Below, in pieces: positions 13,501 through 64,000 of a stretch of 64,000 nucleotides of DNA. Within the stretch, counting starts at the first letter, position 1, and each line of letters opens with the position of its first letter. Under the pieces are notes generated by a model, which saw nothing but the letters and a program-made list of their open reading frames with translations, had not been told where the DNA came from and ran no database searches. The translations under genes were made by a program, and so were the position numbers. Location of the stretch: contig OZ007571.1 of NCBI GenBank assembly GCA_963931925.1, forward strand, positions 35,816,233 to 35,880,232. Reading direction: 5' to 3'. This DNA comes from Onchidella celtica. Lineage: Eukaryota > Mollusca > Gastropoda > Systellommatophora > Onchidiidae.

Positions 13501-15215
13501 AGTTATTGCAAAATGAATTTATTATTTTTTTTTACATTTTAAAAATTCATTACAAGACTTCTTTTGTTTCTTGCTGTGATTTTGCAGTCTTGCTAATTTA
13601 GTGTTTTTTTTTTGAGTCCATATCAGTGGTTTTAAAAGTTAGATGGCATTCTTAAAAGTCAGTTTGCCACAATTACGAATTTTTGTCCTGTAAGCCTACA
13701 TTCAGAACTCATGACATAGCAATACATAAATGAGTTGGACATATTGAAATTTGTGTAAGTGGCAATTTGGTTACTTGCTTCGAATCTTGCTGTGATGGCT
13801 CAGCTGAGTCATTTCTTTGCAAATGGAGACTTGCGTATAAAATTCAGTTTGTGTCTGTCTGATGCAAAGCACAGTATGTATACAGTAGTCAACGATTAAA
13901 CTGAAATCGGTTGGACCACGGGTTTGTTTTTGGTTTAGACAGAGTTTAGTAATAGGAGGCTTGAAAAATGCTAGTTTCAAGAGAGGCAGCCCAAATCACT
14001 ATCATAGAGGAGAAATAATGTAAGCGCACAGGCTAGACAGACTCAACAGGTCCACACAGCTCTGTGTTTTTGACTGAGAATGAGGGTGGGCGATTGCTCA
14101 GGCCTAGGCACACTCAAAGCATTGATATGCGAGTGAATGTGGACTAACTCTCAGAACAGGGAGTCATGCGTGTAGACGGAGAGTACAGAACCGCCATCCC
14201 GCCGATCTCGTTACCGTACATGATGCCATGAAATGCCCTGTCCGCGATGACTGTTGTTGTCTCTCTGATGTCACACATTTTACATGAAAGGTTAGCCGCG
14301 ATGCACCAAACGTAACGTCTGCTGCTGTCTGATTTCGGACCCGTGAGTTTGTGGGCCTCCCTCTGTCTCCCCCTATCCCTGTAGTGCTGCCGCTACCATG
14401 TAGACCTAACTACCGGGCAGAACGAAGCATGCTCTGCTCTTATTTTTTGAGGGGGGGGGGGGGCTTGTAGTGGAGTGATACAGTGACTTGACTCGATGTG
14501 TGGCAAATCACAATGGACTGCCTACTGGATCCAGCAATTTTCTTTTCGGTTTAACCATAGAGTTATTTCGGTTTAGCGCTAGTTTGTTAACAAAGATAAA
14601 GAGGAAAAAAATCGGGGATTCTTATTTTCTTTCAGTTTAGCGCTAGTTTCGGTTTAGCCATTTTCGGTTTAACCGTTCTCCACTGTATATTTGTGATGAT
14701 GATTATGAAGGCCACAAAAATAAGAACTTTACATTTCATATGATTACCTGTCATGGACATGGGGTTTTATCATGCTGGAGCACAATGTAGCAAGTAATTC
14801 TGTCCTTGTATTTTCTGTTTCCTTGCTTGTAATCTTGCTGTGATGGCTCAGCCTAGGCATTTCTTTGCAAATGGAGACCTGCATATAATTCAGTTTGTGT
14901 CTGTCTGATGCAAAGCACAGTTCATGTATATATACAGGTTTATATGTGACAATGATTATGAAGGCCACAAAAATAGAACTTTACATTTCATAATGATTAC
15001 CTGTCATGGAAATGGGATTTTGTCATGCTGGAGCACAATGTAGCAAGTAATTCTGTACTTGTATTTTCTATTTCCTTTTTGTATTATCCATGAATAACAC
15101 CCCAAATGAAACATCTTCTTGGCTGTCTATTTCAGATGACTGTCGCAATATTGCCAATATATTAGTGGCACTGATGAAGCAGGGCTATTTGTTCAAGGAG
15201 AATGGAAGGTCATGA
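7513..15215 (+). CDS. ERI3: ERI1-family exoribonuclease 3 (ERI3-like)
   Basis: A complete seven-exon gene for a DEDDh 3'-5' exoribonuclease, 359 aa. Exons: 7513-8073, 10295-10411, 11063-11122, 11557-11648, 12536-12608, 13030-13126, 15136-15215 (TGA at 15213). All junctions are GT/AG and phases agree. The nuclease domain starts near residue 176 with FLVLDFEATCD (first acidic pair). It continues through EIIEFPVLK, HPQLTPFCTQLTGI, FVTCGDWDLKTMLP (further acidic residues), WINIKK, and ends with GRHHSGIDDCRNIANI, which supplies the catalytic His and last Asp. All expected catalytic residues are present. DWDLK, the KWINIKK form and the HHSGIDD tail match ERI3 (PRNPIP) better than ERI1. The first 170 residues are basic, low in known domains, and unlike vertebrate ERI3; an internal ATG at 7942 is an alternative start. 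ERI-family enzymes trim RNA 3' ends; the substrate here is not known. The gene converges on the GH31 gene downstream. Confidence 0.9.
8570..9385 (+). repeat. dispersed repeat family A, copy 1
   Basis: Its sequence is clearly similar to segments near 39.0-39.75, 47.1-47.8 and (inverted) 53.4-54.35 kb. Shared landmarks in order: a taagaaggcccataat-type block, a block centred on ttttttaagccaggcacttaa, then ctctctaattaccaaatca, then tcattttctcccagcgttccctgatgaaaa. The family codes for nothing I recognise and its class is unknown. The copy seems cut at its left end and meets a MITE at its right. Confidence 0.7.
9386..9959 (-). mobile_element. pogo-like MITE, family B copy 1
   Basis: A TA dinucleotide flanks both ends (9384-9385 and 9960-9961). 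The right end, read on the minus strand, begins CAGTGAGATATAAAAGCG and aligns with the left end of the copy at 27216-28003 (CAGTAGAACTCCGATACAACG). The internal halves of the two copies also align in inverted orientation, including a block with gaggtcccattata and a caacctcat block. TA target duplication with CAGT termini is the mark of pogo/Tc1-type MITEs. No transposase frame remains. Confidence 0.65.
13883..14685. mobile_element. pogo-like MITE in ERI3 last intron
   Basis: TA flanks both ends (13881-13882, 14686-14687). Terminal inverted repeats: left CAGTAGTCAACGATTAAAC, right (reverse complement) CAGTGGAGAACGGTTAAAC, continuing with CYGAAA. Subterminal copies of TTTAGCGCTAGTTT occur near 14572 and 14637. 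Non-coding, 803 bp. The insertion splits a segment that is present uninterrupted 1 kb downstream (about 14830-14970), which gives an empty-site comparison. Confidence 0.75.
14690..15085 (+). repeat. tandem duplication in ERI3 last intron
   Basis: A block starting gattatgaaggccacaaaa and running through catgctggagcacaatgtag and gtattttct occurs at about 14700-14820 and again at about 14953-15075. The segment between them (gatggctcagc...gtctgtctgatgcaaagcac) is also present at about 13793-13872. The layout is a tandem copy of a roughly 250-bp intron segment. One copy was later opened by the MITE at 13883-14685. All of it lies within 1.4 kb of the acceptor of the last ERI3 exon. Confidence 0.75.
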
Positions 15216-15271
15216 TACTTTGTGGACAGAGGGAGAAGACAACAAAAACAAAGACATCAACAAAAATATTG

Positions 15272-15281
15272 AATAAATAAA
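15272..15281 (+). terminator. overlapping polyadenylation signals of ERI3
   Basis: Two overlapping AATAAA hexamers (15272-15277 and 15276-15281) lie about 57 bases after the ERI3 stop codon. They are the first such signals downstream and fit a short 3' UTR. A candidate TIR element begins right after, so transcripts could also use a later AATAAA near 16783. Confidence 0.55.
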
Positions 15282-15282
15282 G

Positions 15283-16381
15283 CAGGGTTGGAACCGGCTC
15301 CGGAAATTTTTTTCCACCATCATTTATCCCCGCGCTATCAATATTTTGTCCGGCAAGAAAGTTAAACTGCGAAAAGAGCATTAAAAGAGCGATTGTCGGA
15401 AAACACAAATTACTGGAAATAAGCAAGTTATTTGGCACTTCCGGTCTTCCTGGCGGGTACTTTTCGTTGTGTACACTACAGTCTGTCAGTTCAGGTCTTT
15501 CCTTTGCGTTTGAGTGATAGATCTAACATCAGCAAAGAGAGATAACCCTATGAAACATTGAATGTGATTGTTTTCATGACTTCAGTGATTTTCTGTTGGA
15601 TTAATAACTGGTTAAGTCTGTGAGATGAAATCAAATGTCAAGGTAGTGTCAGTGATAGTCATGGTATTTAGATCTAGATCTATCATCTAGTAATCATCTA
15701 ATAATCTTTAATGTTCACGCCGTCAATCAAATAAAAATAGAGAACTAGACTCTAGACCTAGGTCTACACTATAAAATAGAACCAGGCACAAAGAGACTTT
15801 GTCAACATGGTGCAATGTCAGAGTCACATGTTTTTCAAAATGTAGCTTAGATCTAGAAATAGAAAAGGATCATATCTAGCGTAAGTAGCCTAAATTTCTT
15901 TTCAGCATTTCATTCAGGATGAATTGTGACTTGGTAGGTTAAAGATTATCAGCTGTGTTATTTAGAATAGTAGGCTTGAAGTAGAGCTTGTTAACAAACA
16001 AACAAAAAAAGGGGTGGGTGATTACCAAACAAAGACGTTAAGATCTAGCCTACCTTGCATTGGATAGGGATTAGTTCAACAAATTGGATAAAGTCACTGG
16101 TAATAAGCTATGTGTTTTGGTTAGCATGTAAACTTGTAGTGTAACCCATCTAGATCTAAGATAGTGTGGTCTTATAAGAGACAAATGAGAAATGACTTGG
16201 GACTGACATGGCACCTCATTTCTTTCAATGAGTCATAGTCAGTTAAATATTTTTAGGACAGATTCCTGATGGTATTATTGCCTTAATGTATTGTTGAGTA
16301 CGTCATCTTTTACATTCGCGCGTGACAAGTGCTTGCTGGAAAAAGTTCAGGAAATTTTTTTGTGGCCGGGTTTCATCCCTG
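15283..16381. mobile_element. candidate hAT-like TIR element (weak)
   Basis: The left end starts CAGGGTTGGAACCGGC; the reverse complement of the right end starts CAGGGATGAAACCCGGCC. CAGGG...CCCTG ends of this form occur in hAT elements. I could not find a convincing 8-bp target duplication, and the interior has no coding frame I recognise, only many ctagatct-type motifs. It may instead be two unrelated sequences that happen to look inverted. Confidence 0.35.
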
Positions 16382-19300
16382 ATAGTCAAAATCATCCTTG
16401 CATAGAGTAATAACACCCAGCACCGCATATGTAGCAGGTGCACTTATTTAGATGGCATGGAGAATAGCCAAACTGACACTGATAAGTGATATAGGTGACA
16501 ATAAGCCTATCATAACACCTCACTGACCTGATAGGTGGGATATATGTGTGTCAAGGTCAACCACAGAAAAGTCAGTGGTCGGTCTGAGAGTTCTTCAGAG
16601 CCTGAGTCAGATTAAAAGGTTTAATAGTGATGACCTGCCAGAGTAGCCCTCTGTTCTGTGTTGTGGTCTGCACTGAATTTATTAACACTATTATTCAGCT
16701 GTGGTTTGGAATCAGTGAAAGTGTTGGGAACAGGACCATATCTGATATGTAGGACACTGCGTGACAAGGCAGAATACAAAGAAATAAAATAGCCAAACTG
16801 TTTATCATTTATGGCTTTAATTAGGATGCGAAAAATGGTTCAAATCAATGAGACATATAAAGAATGTAGTAATAAGCACCAAATAATATTAATAACGATA
16901 AATGTTATGCTATTTTTATGGACAATAAAATTTGTTAAATTACTGCCTGCTTTGTTCAAATTCCTGTATTGTCTGATTTGGTATGAGTGTAGGGTATGTA
17001 GTCAAAATTAGTTTTTAGAATTTCATGCCACTGATTGTTGAACCATGTTGAAACTGGATGTTTTTAGACCTCCTCAGTGCTTCTATCCATTATATGTATT
17101 TCAATTTCATCCCACTGTTGCATCCGAATACAATAATTATAAAACATATGCAGGGTAAATTATAATAATATTAACTAAAAATGATTGTTTCACCAGAAAA
17201 ATAAAATCACACATTACAACATAACTCAAGCACCAGGCATCAGTACTGTCCATGTAGCAAAAAACCCACGAGAGTTGAAGAATGATGATTGCATCGGTTG
17301 AGCTACCTGACTTTGACAGTCCACTGACAACTGACATGCATTTTCCCGTATTATTGTATTTTACATGCAGGGCCATATGGTAAACTATCGTAACTTGACT
17401 TCTTTCAAAAACAGACAATTTGGCATGCTTGTAGCCCGGTGTGACTGCCCACAGGTTGTGTTACTAATTGCAGGTCAAATTCTGAAAACTAATGTTAAGT
17501 CTGGTAAAGAAAGTTCTCCAGTTTCTTGTTTCTCCTGAAAAATTTGTAAAAACCGAATTACAATTGTTCCCCACATGGCCCTTGCTGTAAATTATTTTCT
17601 GCTAATATATTCCATTGTGTTTATATATGTATATGTATAAATATACTGTATATAGATCTGTATAAAAAGATGATGTATAAAAACTTTGGCATTTCACTGC
17701 TGAACATTCAAAAGCAGTGTATCACTTACATAAACTAGTTTGCATGTCTCAATGAACACCAAGGTTTGAGGCAATAAAACGCTTCCAAATATTAGTCAAT
17801 ACTGCAAATAGCCAAAACAATTTGTTTATACTTCGTACACTTTAAAAGCACAGTCTACTTCAATGTAGAGTGCGGTACATAAAACGGGGGAAAGTTTCGG
17901 AATGTTTCACATTGATTGCGTGGGCAAAGCAAGGATAAATATTGTTCATGCACCTGAACTTCAGATCTATTCATATCCACATACCCCTGATGTTGAATCT
18001 TTTAACATTCTGGAGCAAAGCCTTTATCTTCCACAGTCAAAAAAACATTTTCTCTGTTAACCACCACAAGATACTGTCCAAGCAAGGTGTTTTTCTTTTC
18101 TTTTCATTCTTTATTTTAAGCCCCTGATATTCTGCAGAAAAATCATTTCATCTTTTAATAGCAATGTCTGTGTTCAAATCTCAGTGAGTAAAGGCTAAAT
18201 TTTGGGTGAAACAACAAGGCCTCTTTTTTATTTATACCTCTTGTATATCAGTTACACAAATCCATGACAGACACATTCACGTCATAGCTCTATTGTGAGC
18301 TTGCAAATACCAAGACTGATCATCTGAAAGCATTACTACATTACAGTTTTTGTTGATCATATAGACACAGTGACAATAACAGGCATGGCTGTCCAAATAA
18401 TAAAACACAAGATTTATGATACATCACGTCATTCAGCTTTGTAATGTAATTTTGCTTTCACCTTTGAAACAACCCATATTGAAACTAGACAGATCCTGTT
18501 TTTGTACTCGAAAAACTTCCAATTAGATTCACAAACAGCACAATATGGCCACATAAGATACAATTTTTAAGAATAACAAGTATACTATCAAATGTTCACT
18601 TGTACAAAGACAACAGACCAAATTTCATGTATCCATACCTAAGTTTATCAATGTCAACTTTGCATTCTTCCCTCTCCTCCACATGAAAGTAGATTTTTTT
18701 TTCTTTCTACTGGAAACTTCCTACCTCTTAAAGAGTACTGAAGTGGGCTTTATAAAGAGAGACATCTTTCTCAGTCAGCTCAGTTGTGTTTGCACTTCCT
18801 TAATTCCATAGTTTAAACTTTAACAGAAACCTCTGGATGGCAGCCTTTAGAATTTTGTGATATTTTGCATCAGGATGTCAAAGCTGTCAGTGATCTTTAT
18901 GACTTTATAGTCTAGAAGTGCATGTTGAGTGATACTGAATTATTAAAGACTACAGTTATGAGTAATCTAGCTGGTTACTAGATCTGTTAGGAAAGCATCA
19001 CTATTGCATCTGTTAATTTAAAAAACATGTTCAGCGCATGTTTACAAGTTTGCCTCTTGCAAAACAAAAGCAAAGGTTCTCTTCCTCTAATTCATTTGTA
19101 GAGCATTTGTTTCTTGGGCATCTGAAAGCTGCATGTTCCTTGGTTATCATTTTTAACAAATAAAATTGTGAAATAGACAAAAATTGTACAGGAACATGTT
19201 TGTTGAACTAGAAAATTGTGTTATTGTGAGCATAAGAAAAACCCCAAAATGACATAAACAAAATCATAGTGGTAAGCTTTATAATCTTAACAAGTTAATT

Positions 19301-19418
19301 TGGAGACATATTCATGTAATTCGTGTTAAACAATAAACAGAAGTCTCAAATGCTTCTCTTTGCCAGGCTGTTTTCCCGTCTAGATGCTGTCATGGTGAAC
19401 TATCCCAGCTGTTGAGAA
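16382..19418. other. intergenic / 3' UTR space between convergent genes
   Basis: ERI3 (+) ends at 15215 and the GH31 gene (-) ends at 19419, so this stretch holds both 3' UTRs and the spacer. No third gene is supported. On the minus strand, AATAAA occurs at 18227-18232 and 18110-18115; either could serve the GH31 transcript, giving a 3' UTR of about 1.2-1.3 kb. A TA-rich tract lies near 17600-17660. Confidence 0.5.
18110..18232 (-). terminator. candidate polyadenylation signals of the GH31 gene
   Basis: Two minus-strand AATAAA hexamers (18227-18232 and 18110-18115) are the first perfect ones I find downstream of the GH31 stop codon at 19419. The distance is long and nothing else supports them, so this is only a candidate. 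Confidence 0.3.
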
Positions 19419-63435
<44,017 letters not shown>

Positions 63436-63526
63436 CTTGAAAATGTATGGATTGTTAAAAACTTAACTTGTGAAAAAAGTCAAAAACTTAAGTTTCCCAT
63501 ATCCCAAGCTAACATTGTTTGCTATA

Positions 63527-63947
63527 GGCCCATTGCGGATACCGGCCATTTTAGTTGTCAGGACCGCCGCTTAACCATGACGATGGTAGCACTGATTCTG
63601 ATTCGTTAGCTGATTTGCACTATGAGCACTTCAGGTGTCGCGAACCAATCGGCAGCGAGCTAAACAAAAGTTCACTGCAGTAAGTAATGTCACGTGCGTT
63701 CATGCACATGGGAGACTTTTGGTCAATTATTTCACTTTCTTTCCTTTGTTTACACGGATGGTAGGGAATCTGACCAGCTTGGATCCATCCTTTCTACTCC
63801 TGACATACAGTCAACTGCAATGCAACCAGCAGGCATTTTAACTGCTTAGACATATCTCGAAGTTACACTCGTCAGCTGATCCACCCGCCATTTTAGGTGT
63901 CGGAAGTACAAAACAAAAACACTCTGTGATGTCATTCGTAATGGGCC
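63527..63947. mobile_element. 421-bp MITE with GGCCCATT ends
   Basis: The left end reads TATA/GGCCCATTGCGGAT and the right end AATGGGCC/TATA. The inverted match extends to GGCCCATTRCGRAT, and TATA flanks both sides. A block gccattttag occurs twice inside (about 63546 and 63889). No coding frame. It lies in the intron before the first W exon in the window. Confidence 0.55.
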
Positions 63948-64000
63948 TATACATTCAAATCATTGGATTCATAAATCATAGTATGACACTGTATCTGCCA

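Overview
The window is AT-rich nuclear DNA from an animal: small phased exons with GT/AG junctions, long introns full of transposon debris, and no prokaryotic features. It looks like a marine invertebrate, probably a lophotrochozoan such as a mollusc. That guess rests on the repeat content (L2-like LINE tail, CsRn1-type LTR element, pogo-like and TTAA-flanked MITEs) and is an inference, not a species call.

Layout. 1-7.5 kb: no convincing gene; a LINE reverse-transcriptase scrap (about 4.34-4.60 kb) and a small TTAA-flanked MITE (5.64-5.84 kb). 7.5-15.2 kb, + strand: a complete seven-exon gene for an ERI1-family DEDDh 3'-5' exoribonuclease, closest to ERI3 (359 aa). 15.2-19.4 kb: the region between two convergent genes, with a candidate TIR element. 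19.4-63.4 kb, - strand: the 3' part of one very long gene of the maltase-glucoamylase / sucrase-isomaltase type (glycoside hydrolase family 31). It enters from beyond base 64000 and ends at 19419.

The GH31 gene is the main content. I resolved 49 coding exons: four exons of the C-terminal tail of one unit (W), a complete 22-exon, 890-residue unit (X), and a complete 23-exon final unit (Y). The units are read continuously, with no stop, promoter or signal peptide between them; each is joined to the next by a linker exon that also opens a P-type trefoil-like domain. Exon lengths in X and Y are identical, exon by exon, from exon 1 to exon 21. Both complete units keep the GH31 nucleophile (WI/DMNEP) and acid/base (HWLGDN) motifs. 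The protein therefore has at least three GH31 units, more than the two of human MGAM or SI.

The introns record insertions made after the units duplicated. They include a young CsRn1-like Ty3/gypsy element with identical LTRs (30.17-34.48 kb), an L2-like LINE with a nested MITE, a mariner relic, a CACTA-like MITE, a hAT-like element with a BED-finger remnant, pogo-like MITEs with TA duplications, and four copies of an unclassified dispersed repeat. Two small duplications also touch GH31 exons: a 73-bp tandem duplication over a splice acceptor, and a relic copy of the trefoil exon. ERI3 (RNA processing) and the GH31 gene (alpha-glucan digestion) are neighbours by position only; nothing suggests they work together.
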